NCBI GenBank assembly: GCA_964370715.1
Contig: CAYJKJ010000012.1
Span: 1-64,000 of the forward strand
Reading direction: 5' to 3'
Origin: CAYJAY01 sp964370715
GTDB lineage: Bacteria; Bacillota; Clostridia; Oscillospirales; Ruminococcaceae
Length of the DNA: 64,000 nucleotides
Shown here: piece by piece, positions 24,761-34,315 of the stretch
How positions within the stretch are numbered: the stretch's first letter is position 1
Layout of the letters: every line of letters starts with the position of its first letter
Position numbers and translations under genes: made by a program
The notes under the pieces: model-generated
The model's database searches: none
The model's input: only the letters and a program-made list of their open reading frames with translations
Told to the model about the DNA's origin: nothing

Positions 24761-26045
24761 CAACACTAATCTCCCTGCCTAGTTGAACCTCTATAATCTC
24801 CATCGTAGTGTTTGCTACAACGGAATGTTTGCAACCGGCTTCGATCGTTATAACATCTCCGGGTCCTATGTTTTGTTTCATGCCGTCTACAATTGTGTAG
24901 CCCTCGCCCGATGTGACGGTCCATATCTCGTCCCGCCTTGTGTGGGAATGATAGTTCATTCTGTGGCCCGGGTTTAGCAAAACTTTGATGATAAGGCTGT
25001 TTTCCGAAACATCCAAAATCTTAAATTCGCCCCAAGATTTTTCGGCAAACATAACCTGTCGGTCGATCTTGTCGACATATGGTTTAATGTAGCTCGATTG
25101 TTGTTTGTCCGAAATCAAAATCCCATCGACACCGGCCGACACAACAACATCTTTTAGCCCCATACAAAGAATCGGTATGTCGAGTTCGTTGACAACGTTG
25201 ATGTTATCGCAGTTGTCTGTTTCGACAACGTTTCCGATAAACGGTTGTTCCATTGCTTCGGAAAACGTGTTCCACGTTCCGAGATCTTTCCAGCTTCCCT
25301 TAAACTTTATAACCGATATATCGCTTTCTTTTTCAACAACCGCATAATCAAAGCTTATCTTTTCAAGCGTTTGATATTTCGAATAAAGGTCGTGGTAGTC
25401 GTTAAAATCGATTAAGCTATGCGCTTTTTCAAGGATATAGCTTAGCTTAAACCCAAAAACACCGCCGTTCCAAAGAGCGCCTTTTGCGAGATACTGTTTC
25501 GCCGTTTCAAGGTCGGGTTTTTCTTTAAACTGCGAAACTTTTGTTATGTCGTTGTTGTCCGAAGGAATTATATAGCCATATTTTTCGCTGGGATATGTTG
25601 GCTCGATTCCAAGCAGATTGATGTTTGAAACGTTTTGGTCGACAAGGTTTGAAAGCTGTTTAATCATCTCAAAAAATTCTTCCTCGACAAAAGGATCGAC
25701 GGGGCAGATAATAACCGATTCGTCTTTAGATATCCCTCGAACGTCGTGGAGATATGCCGCCGCTAGCGCTATTGCAGGAAAAGTGTCTCTTCTTGCCGGT
25801 TCAACCGAGATTCCAACATTCTCCCCCAACTGGTTTTTGATAGAGCTAACCTGCGTTTTAGAGGTAGCAACCGTTATGTTTGCGGTTGCATCTACATTTA
25901 ATATCTGGCGATACACCCTTTGAACCATCGATTCAAGGGAACCGCTCGGATTTTTAAACATCTTGATAAACTGTTTTGAACGAATGTCGTTTGAAAGAGG
26001 CCAAAGGCGTTTTCCCGAACCTCCCGAAAGCAAAACTATATTCAT
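24726..26045 (-). CDS. manC: Mannose-1-phosphate guanylyltransferase with C-terminal cupin (type II PMI-GMP)
   Basis: About 439 residues. The N-terminal nucleotidyltransferase starts MNIVLLSGGSGKRLWPLSND, with the GTP-binding loop, and carries FKEKPDLETAKQYL. The C-terminal cupin (about 330-439) has the phosphomannose isomerase type II motif, with NYHSHTRRDEIWTV and PGDVITIEAGCKHSV. It joins mannose-1-phosphate and GTP to make GDP-mannose. ATG 26045 opens the conserved domain directly; an upstream TTG frame adds eight residues with no better site. Third gene of the GDP-fucose operon. Confidence 0.95.
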   Translation of the reverse strand: MNIVLLSGGSGKRLWPLSNDIRSKQFIKMFKNPSGSLESMVQRVYRQILNVDATANITVATSKTQVSSIKNQLGENVGISVEPARRDTFPAIALAAAYLHDVRGISKDESVIICPVDPFVEEEFFEMIKQLSNLVDQNVSNINLLGIEPTYPSEKYGYIIPSDNNDITKVSQFKEKPDLETAKQYLAKGALWNGGVFGFKLSYILEKAHSLIDFNDYHDLYSKYQTLEKISFDYAVVEKESDISVIKFKGSWKDLGTWNTFSEAMEQPFIGNVVETDNCDNINVVNELDIPILCMGLKDVVVSAGVDGILISDKQQSSYIKPYVDKIDRQVMFAEKSWGEFKILDVSENSLIIKVLLNPGHRMNYHSHTRRDEIWTVTSGEGYTIVDGMKQNIGPGDVITIEAGCKHSVVANTTMEIIEVQLGREISVDDKQKFPFEYD

Positions 26046-26093
26046 GGCTTTTGTTCGTTCCTTTCTCAAAGTTGCTATTTAAAGCTATGTTTT

Positions 26094-27035
26094 TTATCTT
26101 TCGGCTCTCGTTTCGCCGTTTAAAAAGTCTTGGTATGAAAGTTTAATTCCGTCTAGAAGTTCCGTTTTGTATTTAAACCCAAGCTCAGTAAGCTTTGAAA
26201 CATCAAGCAGTTTTCTCGGAGGTCCATCGGGTTTTTCGGTGTCAAAAACAAGTTCACCCTTAAACCCTACCACGTCTTTAACGGTGTTAGCGAGTTCCGC
26301 TATCGAGATCTCTTTTCCCGTTCCGACGTTAACGGTTGAATTTCCGCTGTAGTTTTGCATCAAGAAAACGAGCGCTTCCGCAAGATCCTCTACATACAAA
26401 AACTCACGCTTAGGAGTTCCCGTTCCCCAAACAACAACCTTTTCTAGGTTTTGTTGTTTAGCTTCGTGAAATCTTCTGATAAGCCCCGGCAAAACGTGGG
26501 AATGTTCCGGATGATAATTGTCGTTTGGGCCATATAGGTTTGTTGGCATGGCGCTTATAAAATCGGTTCCGTATTGGCGGTTGAAATATTCGCAAAGTTT
26601 TAGACCGCTAATCTTGGCTAGCGCATACCCTTCGTTTGTCGGCTCAAGGGGGCTGGTTAAAAGGCAATCTTCCGTCATCGGTTGCGGAGCTTGTCTAGGG
26701 TATATGCAAGACGACCCCAAAAACAAAAGCTTTTTACAACCCGATAGACGAGCGCTGTTGATAACGTTCATCTCGAGCATCATGTTAACATACATAAAAT
26801 CCGCAATGTGTTTGCTGTTGGCGATTATACCGCCAACCTTTGCCGCCGCAAGAAAGACATATTCCGGTTTTTCGGTTTCGAAAAATTCTTCGACCTCTCG
26901 TTGTCTTGTTAAGTCGAGCTGTCCGCTTGTTCTGGTTATTATGTTGGTGAACCCTTTTTTCTCAAGCTCTCGAACGATAGCAGAACCAACCATCCCCTTA
27001 TGGCCCGCTACATATATCTTTGAATTAAGTTGCAT
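26094..27035 (-). CDS. fcl: GDP-L-fucose synthase
   Basis: 313 residues, extended short-chain dehydrogenase. Seen: N-terminal NADP loop VAGHKGMVGSAIVREL, the SSCIYP serine, the YALAKISG active-site YxxxK, and PTNLYGPNDNYHPEHSHVLPGLIRRFHEAK, which is diagnostic of this epimerase-reductase. It converts GDP-4-keto-6-deoxymannose to GDP-L-fucose. It lies 51 bases after gmd in the operon. Confidence 0.97.
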   Translation of the reverse strand: MQLNSKIYVAGHKGMVGSAIVRELEKKGFTNIITRTSGQLDLTRQREVEEFFETEKPEYVFLAAAKVGGIIANSKHIADFMYVNMMLEMNVINSARLSGCKKLLFLGSSCIYPRQAPQPMTEDCLLTSPLEPTNEGYALAKISGLKLCEYFNRQYGTDFISAMPTNLYGPNDNYHPEHSHVLPGLIRRFHEAKQQNLEKVVVWGTGTPKREFLYVEDLAEALVFLMQNYSGNSTVNVGTGKEISIAELANTVKDVVGFKGELVFDTEKPDGPPRKLLDVSKLTELGFKYKTELLDGIKLSYQDFLNGETRAER

Positions 27036-27086
27036 CTTTAAAAATGACCTTTCTTTTTCTAAAAGAATATTTAAACATCGGCTCTA

Positions 27087-28133
27087 TTAAATGCTTAATT
27101 GTGCCGCTTGTTGTTTTGCCAGTTTAAGGTCGTGTGCCGCCATTAGTTTAATAAGTTGTTCATAGCTTGTTTTTTGAGGGTTCCAACCGAGAACCGTTTT
27201 TGCTTTTGTTGGATCGCCCAAAAGGCTGACAACATCGGTTGGGCGATACCAAGCTTTGTTGACTTTAACGATCGTTTTTCCGGTCTTTTTGTCCACACCT
27301 ATTTCGTCTATGCCCTCGCCTTTAAATTCGAGTTCGATTCCAACTTCGGCGAAAGCTTTTTGTGTGAAATCACGAACGGTGTGTTGTTCTCCGGTCGCTA
27401 TAACGAAATCTTCCGGCTTGTCATGTTGGAGCATGAGCCACATACATTCAACATAATCTTTAGCATATCCCCAATCCCGTAGAGCGTCCATGTTTCCGAG
27501 TTCAAGGTGTTCTTGAAGCCCGCAAGCTATGCGCCCTGCCGCTAGCGTTATCTTCCTTGTTACAAACGTTTCGCCTCTGCGTTCGCTTTCGTGGTTGAAA
27601 AGAATTCCGTTAACCGCAAACATTCCGTAAGCTTCACGGTATTCTTTTGTCATCCAAAAGCCATATTGTTTTGCAACGGCATATGGGCTATATGGGTAAA
27701 ACGGCGTCGTTTCGCTTTGGGGAACTTCGACAACCTTTCCATATAGCTCGGAGGTAGACGCTTGATAGATGCGGCAACTGTCGATTAACCCCAAGATTCT
27801 AACCGCTTCCAAAATTCTTAGAACCCCAATTGCATCGACATCGCCGGAATATTCCGGAACATCAAACGATGTTGCAACGTGGCTTTGAGCCGCAAGGTTA
27901 TATAGCTCGTCGGGTTTAACTATGTTTAAAACTCTAATCAACGACGATGTGTCGGTCAAATCCCCGTCGTGTAGCGTTATCTCGTTTTTTTCGATAAGGT
28001 GGTCTATTCTCGCCGTGTTCGAGATCGAAGCTCTTCTGACTATGCCATGCACCTCGTAGCCCTTTTCAAGCAAAAACTCCGCAAGGTATGATCCATCCTG
28101 TCCCGTTATTCCGGTTATCAATGCTTTTTTCAT
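27087..28133 (-). CDS. gmd: GDP-mannose 4,6-dehydratase
   Basis: 348 residues. Seen: ALITGITGQDGSYLAEFLLEKGYEVHGI with the Rossmann loop, the catalytic STSELYGKVVEVPQSETTPFYPYSPYAVAKQY (Thr/Glu/Tyr/Lys set), and FNHESERRGETFVTRKI. It makes GDP-4-keto-6-deoxy-D-mannose, the Fcl substrate. First gene of the operon, with AAAGGAG 8 bases before ATG and a good promoter about 70 bases upstream. Confidence 0.98.
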   Translation of the reverse strand: MKKALITGITGQDGSYLAEFLLEKGYEVHGIVRRASISNTARIDHLIEKNEITLHDGDLTDTSSLIRVLNIVKPDELYNLAAQSHVATSFDVPEYSGDVDAIGVLRILEAVRILGLIDSCRIYQASTSELYGKVVEVPQSETTPFYPYSPYAVAKQYGFWMTKEYREAYGMFAVNGILFNHESERRGETFVTRKITLAAGRIACGLQEHLELGNMDALRDWGYAKDYVECMWLMLQHDKPEDFVIATGEQHTVRDFTQKAFAEVGIELEFKGEGIDEIGVDKKTGKTIVKVNKAWYRPTDVVSLLGDPTKAKTVLGWNPQKTSYEQLIKLMAAHDLKLAKQQAAQLSI

Positions 28134-28204
28134 TATGTTTGCTCCTTTTGATATATTGTTTATATTTTTTATTTTGTTTTATCTGTTTTTTTGAACTTTT
28201 GCAT

Positions 28205-28233
28205 ATTGTATCTTTATTGCTAGTTGTGTACAA
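28205..28233 (-). promoter_or_regulatory. Promoter of the GDP-fucose operon
   Basis: On the minus strand TTGTAC (28233-28228), a 17-base spacer and TACAAT (28210-28205). The same gap must hold the divergent galE promoter; TTGTGT (28224-28229) with TAATTT 17 bases on is a possibility. Confidence 0.65.
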
Positions 28234-28274
28234 TTATATCAGAATGTAATTTATTTTGAAAGGATAAAGTTTTT

Positions 28275-29288
28275 ATGTCAATATTAGTAAGCGGCGGAGC
28301 GGGATACATCGGAAGCCACACCGCAATAGAACTCATGGAGGCGGGGCTTGATATCATCATCGCCGACAATCTATACAATTCGTCCAAAGAGGCTCTTTCC
28401 AGAATAAAAGAGATTTCGGGAAAAGATTTTAGATTTTATGAAACTGATCTTTGCTCGCTCCCTCAAACCGAAAAGTTGTTTGAACAAAACCCCGATATAA
28501 CCGCTATTATTCATTTTGCTGCATATAAAGCGGTTGGTGAATCGGTTGAAAAACCGCTTGAATACTATGACAACAACCTAACTTGCACCCTTAATCTTTT
28601 AAAATGTATGAAAAAATATGGGGTGACGGATTTTGTTTTCTCGTCGTCTGCAACCGTTTACGGAGATCCGGCTTCCGTTCCGATAACGGAGGATTTCCCC
28701 CTCTCGACAACAAACCCTTATGGCTCAACAAAGCTTATGATTGAAGATATCCTTCGTGATGTAGCCAAAGCTAACCCCGAGTTTAACGTTGCTATTCTCA
28801 GATATTTTAACCCAATCGGTGCGCATAAGTCCGGAAGAATTGGGGAAGATCCCAACGGAATCCCCAACAACCTCGTTCCGTATATCGCTCAAGTTGCGGT
28901 TGGAAAGCTTCCTCAACTCATGGTGTTTGGCGACGACTACGACACGGTAGACGGAACCGGCGTTCGAGATTATATCCACGTTGTCGACCTTGCTAAAGGC
29001 CACGTTGCCGCTCTTAAAAAGCTTGAACAAAAACCGGGGCTTGTTACATACAACCTTGGAACCGGAAACGGCTACAGCGTTATCGAAGTTGTCAAGGCGT
29101 ATGAAAAAGCTTGCGGAAAAACTATCGCCTATAAAATCGCTCCGAGAAGAGCCGGAGATATCGCAAAATGTTTTGCTAATCCCGAAAAAGCCAAAAACGA
29201 ACTAGGCTGGCAAGCGGAATATGGAATCGACGAGATGTGTCAAGATAGTTTCCGTTGGCAAAGTAGTAATCCTAATGGATACAAATAA
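28275..29288 (+). CDS. galE: UDP-glucose 4-epimerase
   Basis: 337 residues, extended SDR. Seen: VSGGAGYIGSHTAIELMEAG, FAAYKAVGESVEKPLEYYDNN, the SSSATVYGDP serine, the NPYGSTKLM active-site Tyr/Lys, and RYFNPIGAHKSGRIGEDPNGIPNNLVPYI. It interconverts UDP-glucose and UDP-galactose. It is divergent from the GDP-fucose operon, which points to a shared surface-glycan role. GAAAGGA precedes the ATG. Confidence 0.97.
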   Translation: MSILVSGGAGYIGSHTAIELMEAGLDIIIADNLYNSSKEALSRIKEISGKDFRFYETDLCSLPQTEKLFEQNPDITAIIHFAAYKAVGESVEKPLEYYDNNLTCTLNLLKCMKKYGVTDFVFSSSATVYGDPASVPITEDFPLSTTNPYGSTKLMIEDILRDVAKANPEFNVAILRYFNPIGAHKSGRIGEDPNGIPNNLVPYIAQVAVGKLPQLMVFGDDYDTVDGTGVRDYIHVVDLAKGHVAALKKLEQKPGLVTYNLGTGNGYSVIEVVKAYEKACGKTIAYKIAPRRAGDIAKCFANPEKAKNELGWQAEYGIDEMCQDSFRWQSSNPNGYK

Positions 29289-29289
29289 T

Positions 29290-29677
29290 CTTCACCTATG
29301 GTGAAGATTACATTGAAATACTACTTGCCTCGTTTCACTCGGCATTTTGCGCCTTTGGCGCAAAAATCGTAGTATTTCCTAAAGATTGGGGCTTGGCTCT
29401 TGATGCGATTGTCTTCACCTATGGTGAAGATTGTTTGCCTCGTTTCACTCGGCATTTTGCGCCTTTGGCGCAAAAACCGTAGTATTTCCTAAAGATCGGA
29501 GCTTGGCTCTTGGTATGATTGTCTTCACCTGCGGTGAAGATTACTTGCCTCGTTCCACTCGGCATTTTGCGCCTTTGGCGCAAAAACCGTAGTATTTCCT
29601 AAAGATCGGAGCTTGGTTCTTGGTATGATTGTCTTCACCTGCGGTGAAGATTGTTTGCCTCGTTTCACTCGGCATTT
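29290..29677 (+). repeat. Tandem array of about 110-bp units, 3.4 copies
   Basis: Units start with CTTCACC at 29290, 29413, 29523 and 29633. Spacings are 123, 110 and 110 bp; the first unit has 13 extra bases. Each full unit carries two hairpins: CTTCACC-NNN-GGTGAAG and TTTTGCGCC-TTT-GGCGCAAAA. The last unit is cut after about 45 bp. Units are nearly identical, so the amplification is recent. No coding frame runs through it. It begins two bases after the galE stop, so it is probably transcribed as a structured 3' tail. Confidence 0.9.
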
Positions 29678-29695
29678 CTTAACAACAAACAAAAG

Positions 29696-29733
29696 GCGAT
29701 GTGAAGATATTATTTTTCACATCGCTCTTTTTA
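29696..29733. terminator. Terminator after the repeat array
   Basis: GCGATGTGAA (29696-29705) pairs with TTCACATCGC (29716-29725), followed by TCTTTTT. Likely the true end of the galE transcript. Confidence 0.8.
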
Positions 29734-29787
29734 TATTGTTATAAACTCAATTCAAAATACAAATAGTATAAAACTAGCCTTGTATAA

Positions 29788-30504
29788 CTAGCAAGCGCCG
29801 CCGCAATATTCGCAACGTCCGTTTTGGTTTGGGGTTGTCGTTGCGCTGCAGTTTGGGCAGACGACCGCTTGTTTTGGAGCGTTGGCTTGAATCTTGGCTT
29901 CTCTCGAACTGTCTCTTATATTGGTTAAAATGTCGATAATCTCTTGAGCATCTTTTTCGGCTTCTCGGTATTCAAAGCTATATTTGCCCTCGATATCACG
30001 GTTGTTTAGTTTGAAATCGATATCGTTAAACCAAGGCGAGTTGACATGGATAGTCATTTTAAAATCATAGTGTTGCTTATATCTTCTTGGGCTATAGCTC
30101 ACGGTTTTGCCTTCTCGGTCTTTTGTGTAGACTTCGATATCCATCTCGTGAACATCAAGGTCGCACCCCGTGACTTGAGAAAAATCGATTATGTCGGGGT
30201 TTGTCTCTTTCCAATTTTTTTTGCGTGTGAACAACCATTGTTGTTTGTCTTCGTCTATACATATAAGGGCAGAACTTCCAATAACCTTTGTTGGGTTAAA
30301 CTCCGCAACTTTTTGCTTGTTTTGTTCCCGATAGGCGAGCTGCGCTTTGATCTCTTCTACCGTTGAATTTCTCCTATCATCAAAAAAAGGCGAAAGTTGT
30401 TTTGCGCAATCTTTGCAAAGGTTTCCATCCTCTAGTTTTCGATTTCCTAAAAGCCCAATTTTTTCTCCGCAAACGTCGCAATATTTTTTATCAAAAAATC
30501 CCAT
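29788..30504 (-). CDS. DUF4428-type zinc-finger protein
   Basis: 238 residues. The N-terminus MGFFDKKYCDVCGEKIGLLGNRKLEDGNLCKDC is a four-Cys treble-clef-like finger (Cys at 9, 12, 30 and 33), as in DUF4428. The middle 100 residues are beta-rich and contain SQVTGCDLDVHE. The C-terminal 20 residues form a second ribbon (CPNC...CEYCGGAC). The protein is cytosolic, with no membrane segment. The function is not established; the middle part resembles PH-like lipid or protein binding domains. AAGGGAG stands 6 bases before the ATG. Confidence 0.8.
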   Translation of the reverse strand: MGFFDKKYCDVCGEKIGLLGNRKLEDGNLCKDCAKQLSPFFDDRRNSTVEEIKAQLAYREQNKQKVAEFNPTKVIGSSALICIDEDKQQWLFTRKKNWKETNPDIIDFSQVTGCDLDVHEMDIEVYTKDREGKTVSYSPRRYKQHYDFKMTIHVNSPWFNDIDFKLNNRDIEGKYSFEYREAEKDAQEIIDILTNIRDSSREAKIQANAPKQAVVCPNCSATTTPNQNGRCEYCGGAC

Positions 30505-30671
30505 ATTGAACTCCCTTTCTTTAACAAACTATGCATTTTTATTTTGAATTATCTCTTTGATTAATTATAACAAAACGCTAATTAAATGTATAGATTATTT
30601 AAGCATTATATATAATTTTGTGCAATGTGTCGGTTTTATAAGATTGTTTTTTGTGGAAATACAAAAATATT

Positions 30672-31337
30672 TTATCTTGCCAGCCACACAACCGTTTCGT
30701 TTTCATCCGAAAACAGCGAGACCGAAACAAAGCCTTTCGAAAGATTTTTTGTTATTTCGTAGACATCGGTAATATTAAGGCGAATAAATTCACAAAATAA
30801 ATGGCGGTCGTGTTTCTTTTTTAAAAAGATATATCGCAGACGTCCGTTTATTATTCTAGCGCCTATTATCCTGAAAAAGGGTTGGGTATGAAGAAGTTTT
30901 ATTGCGTTGTTATTTTTGGGATGGCAAAACGACAAAAAGCTTTGAGATATCGTGAACAGCGGAGTTTGAAAGATCGTTGATATAAGATTTTTCGCTATGC
31001 CTTGGTTGCGGTATATCTTTGATGTTGCGACAAACGATAGTATCATAGTGTCGAAAAAAACATCGTTTATTCCATAGAGTTGGTTCGCCATCTCGGGGCC
31101 CGATATCTCGCATATCGCAAGCGAGATAATCTCTCCTTGAACGGTGTAACCAAAAACCAGCCCTGAGATAATTGATCTCAATATTCTTTGTTTATCGATA
31201 TCTAAAACATAACCGTTTGAAACGTTTTGTTCTATAAAAGAACAACATAAAGAGGCTTGCGAGATATCGAATATTATAAAGGTTGCTTTTTGAGTTATCT
31301 GTTTTGCATTGTCATAGATAAATAAGTTTGAGTTCAT
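30672..31337 (-). CDS. GNAT-like N-acetyltransferase
   Basis: 221 residues. The acetyl-CoA motif A is visible as FVATSKIYRNQGIAKNLIS (R/QxxGxA pattern), preceded by a beta strand and followed by FCHPKNNNAIKLLHTQPFFRI, a typical motif B. The substrate is unknown. The start at 31337 has GGTGGTGAG just upstream. It stands alone, divergent from a small exported protein. Confidence 0.72.
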   Translation of the reverse strand: MNSNLFIYDNAKQITQKATFIIFDISQASLCCSFIEQNVSNGYVLDIDKQRILRSIISGLVFGYTVQGEIISLAICEISGPEMANQLYGINDVFFDTMILSFVATSKIYRNQGIAKNLISTIFQTPLFTISQSFLSFCHPKNNNAIKLLHTQPFFRIIGARIINGRLRYIFLKKKHDRHLFCEFIRLNITDVYEITKNLSKGFVSVSLFSDENETVVWLAR

Positions 31338-31441
31338 ATTCTCACCACCGATTAAAAAAATAATACAATTGACCTTATAGCTCTATTGAATTATAATGAT
31401 GAGAGTATGTAGTTTTAGAACAAAAATTTTGGTGGATTATA

Positions 31442-31885
31442 ATGAAAAAGTTATTAATATCAATTATTCTGCTGGCGGTTGCCGGATTTCTAGCGTTTTT
31501 TATAAAGGATTATATCGATAGACAAAATCCGGATTATGCCGTTGCCGGGTTAACCGTTACAGCGGATATCAACACCGTTTCGGCGATGAAAGCCGGCTAT
31601 GATTGGACATTTGCTTTCGGCGAAAACGTTAAAAAAGAAACCCCTTCGGTAGTCGATCTTTCGATAGCTCCAACCGAACTGATAGGCGGCGAAATGCTAG
31701 AGCTTAATTTTTCAATTAATCCGATTTCATACACCGTCTTTCGAAGCGGAAGCTATAATTATCAGTTTGAAGAGTTGTCGCCGCCGTTTGAGGTGACGTA
31801 TGATAAAGGGGCGTATATCTATATGGTAGACGCCATTTTCCCCCAAGGCCAAGTAGAGTATTATTTTTATATTCTAGTGACTTAA
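31442..31885 (+). CDS. Small exported or anchored protein, unknown function
   Basis: 147 residues. An N-terminal hydrophobic segment (about 4-22, LLISIILLAVAGFLAFFI) is followed by a short charged stretch and a beta-rich outer part (VDLSIAPTELIGGEMLELNFSI). No lipobox Cys is seen, so it is a signal anchor or cleaved secreted protein. I do not recognise the domain. GGTGG precedes the ATG. Confidence 0.65.
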   Translation: MKKLLISIILLAVAGFLAFFIKDYIDRQNPDYAVAGLTVTADINTVSAMKAGYDWTFAFGENVKKETPSVVDLSIAPTELIGGEMLELNFSINPISYTVFRSGSYNYQFEELSPPFEVTYDKGAYIYMVDAIFPQGQVEYYFYILVT

Positions 31886-31964
31886 ATTGCGACAGGGCGG
31901 TTTGAATACCGACGTTTTAACCATACCCTAAACTCAGCTTTGACAACCAAAACAAGCGATAAAT

Positions 31965-32000
31965 AAAAGCCATCTACTCGATAGAGCGATGGCTTTTTTT
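31965..32000. terminator. Bidirectional terminator
   Basis: AAAAGCCATC (31965-31974) pairs with GATGGCTTTT (31988-31997), followed by more T. It separates the small exported protein gene from convergent nrdJ. Confidence 0.85.
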
Positions 32001-32028
32001 ATATCGTTATTTTGCGCTTTGTTTAACG

Positions 32029-34287
32029 CTAGCTACATTTTGAAAATCCGCAGTTTCGGCAGGTCACGCAACCGCCCTCGTGTTCTAGTTTGCTTTGACA
32101 TTCGGGGCATTGAACTCCGGAGGAATCTTTATTTGTTTTTATCTCCTCTGTTGGATAATCTATCTTTTTTTCCGCTTTGCTTGATAGTTCGCCGTCTTGA
32201 AACGCCGCTACTTTTTTAATAGCTTTTGCTATCGCATCGGGGCAGGAGGTGCAGCCCAAACCTTGAACTCGAATGGTCGACGGACAACGAATTCCTTTAA
32301 GCTGGCTATATATCTTATCCACCGAAATTCCGCTTCTTAGCGAAACCGAAACAAGCCTTGCCGCAGCTTCGGATTGCGAAGGACAACCGCCCGCTTTTCC
32401 TGTGCTGGTGAACACTTCGCAGATGCCTTTTTCATCGTAGTTAACCGTTATATAAAGGTTTCCGCAACCCGTTTGAACTCGCTCTGTGAACCCTTTGGTA
32501 ACGGTTGGGCGATCCCTTGGGATGATATGTCCGAAGTTTTCGGGAATCGTTTGTTGCTCGGTTTTTTCTTCCGCTTTAATGTTTAAAACTTGATTTTCTC
32601 TCGAACCGTCTCGATAGATTGTAACCCCTTTACAACCAAGCTTATACGCAAGGTTATAGACATTTTCAACCTGTTCAATCGTGGCTTCTTTTCGGAAGTT
32701 AACGGTTTTTGAAACTGCGTTATCGGTGTGCTTTTGGAAAGCGGCTTGCGTTTTTATGTGGTATTCGGGGCTGATATCGTGTGAACAACGGAACACTTTT
32801 CGAATGGTTTCGGGTATCTCTTCGATGTGTTCAATCGTTCCTTCTTTAACTATCTTTGCAAGAAGTTCGTTTGAAAGAATACCGGCTTTTTTAAGCTTTT
32901 GTTTCAATATTTCGTTTATCTCGATTAGCCTTGTTCCGTCCATAACGTTGCGTTCAAACGCATAAGCAAAAATCGGTTCAACCCCCGACGAACAAGACGC
33001 AATAATCGAAAGCGTTCCTGTTGGAGCAATCGTTGTTATAGTGCCGTTTCGAATAGGCTCGCCGTCTTTATATATGCTGTCATAATAAAGCTCAAATGGC
33101 CCTCTCTCACGAGCGAGTTTTTTGGAAGCTTCGTGGCCGGCTTTGTTGATAAAGCCCATGAGTTTTTCCGCAAGGCGAACCGCCTCATCGCTGTCATACG
33201 GAATCGAAAGCATCAACAGCATATCGGCAAACCCCATAACCCCAAGACCGATCTTTCGGGTTTTCTTGGTCGTTTCCCCGATCATCTCGAGAGGGTATGT
33301 GTTAACATCGATAACGTTATCAAGAAAATGAACAGCGTTTTCAACCGTTCTTGCGAGCTTTTCGGTGTCTATCTCGATCAATCCATCCTCATGTCTTTTC
33401 AACATCTTAGAAAGATTTATCGAACCTAGGTTGCAGCTTTCATACGGCAAAAGCGGTTGTTCTCCGCATGGATTGGTCGATTCTATAAGACCTTGCGACG
33501 GAACGATGTTGTCACGGTTTAGCCTATCAAGGAAGATTATTCCCGGTTCGCCGTTGAGCCATGCATTATTTACAATTTTTTTGTAGACCTCGCTAGCGTT
33601 AAGCTTTCCGACAGGCTGTTTTGTGTATGGATCAACAAGGTCATAATCAAGACCGTTTGCCGCCGCTTCCATGAACTTTTCGGTTATTCCAACCGATATA
33701 TTAAAATTAACAAAATTTGAAGTGTCGGTTTTGCAATCGATAAATTCAAGGATATCGGGATGGTCGACCCTTAAGATACCCATGTTTGCCCCGCGTCTTG
33801 TTCCGCCCTGTTTAACCGCTTCGGTCGCCATGTTAAAGACTTTCATAAAGCTAATTGGCCCCGAAGCTACGCCACCGGTGCTTTTAACTACGCTGCCCGA
33901 CCCTCGAAGGCGAGAAAAAGAAAACCCCGTTCCGCCGCCCGATTTATGAATAAGCGCCGCTTGTTTTATCGATTCGAAGATACCCTCCATCGAATCTTCG
34001 ATAGGGAGAACAAAGCAAGCCGAAAGTTGGCCTAAAGGGCGTCCGGCGTTCATAAGTGTTGGAGAGTTTGGCAAAAATTCGCATTCCGCCATCATGTCGT
34101 AAAACGTTTCGTTTATTTCGTCAAGATTGGCGGCAGGGTTATATTTTAGATCGGCTTTTGCTATCGAACAAGCGACCCTCCAAAATAAATCTTTAGGTGT
34201 TTCGATAACATTTCCGTTTAAATCCTTTTTTAAGTATCGCCTTTCTAACACCTCAATTGCGTTTTTTGTCAAGTTAACTTCTCTCAC
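32029..34287 (-). CDS. nrdJ: Adenosylcobalamin-dependent (class II) ribonucleotide reductase
   Basis: 752 residues. It reduces ribonucleotides to deoxyribonucleotides using B12, with no oxygen requirement. Seen: NSPTLMNAGRPLGQLSACFVLP with the first active-site Cys, GGGTGFSFSRLR, STNPCGEQPLLPYESCNLGSINLSK with the radical Cys and Glu, and APTGTLSIIASCSSGVEP. The C-terminal zinc ribbon (CPECQ...CRNCGFSKCS) is the thioredoxin-linked tail. The start is GTG with AAAGGGG upstream. A 16-base NrdR box lies 28 bases before it. Confidence 0.97.
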   Translation of the reverse strand: MREVNLTKNAIEVLERRYLKKDLNGNVIETPKDLFWRVACSIAKADLKYNPAANLDEINETFYDMMAECEFLPNSPTLMNAGRPLGQLSACFVLPIEDSMEGIFESIKQAALIHKSGGGTGFSFSRLRGSGSVVKSTGGVASGPISFMKVFNMATEAVKQGGTRRGANMGILRVDHPDILEFIDCKTDTSNFVNFNISVGITEKFMEAAANGLDYDLVDPYTKQPVGKLNASEVYKKIVNNAWLNGEPGIIFLDRLNRDNIVPSQGLIESTNPCGEQPLLPYESCNLGSINLSKMLKRHEDGLIEIDTEKLARTVENAVHFLDNVIDVNTYPLEMIGETTKKTRKIGLGVMGFADMLLMLSIPYDSDEAVRLAEKLMGFINKAGHEASKKLARERGPFELYYDSIYKDGEPIRNGTITTIAPTGTLSIIASCSSGVEPIFAYAFERNVMDGTRLIEINEILKQKLKKAGILSNELLAKIVKEGTIEHIEEIPETIRKVFRCSHDISPEYHIKTQAAFQKHTDNAVSKTVNFRKEATIEQVENVYNLAYKLGCKGVTIYRDGSRENQVLNIKAEEKTEQQTIPENFGHIIPRDRPTVTKGFTERVQTGCGNLYITVNYDEKGICEVFTSTGKAGGCPSQSEAAARLVSVSLRSGISVDKIYSQLKGIRCPSTIRVQGLGCTSCPDAIAKAIKKVAAFQDGELSSKAEKKIDYPTEEIKTNKDSSGVQCPECQSKLEHEGGCVTCRNCGFSKCS

Positions 34288-34315
34288 TGTTTTTGTTTCC
34301 CCTTTCGGTTAAATT

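Noticed and set aside
29290..29677. Possible CRISPR array
   Set aside because: Repeats are tandem 110-bp units with no unique spacers and no cas genes nearby.
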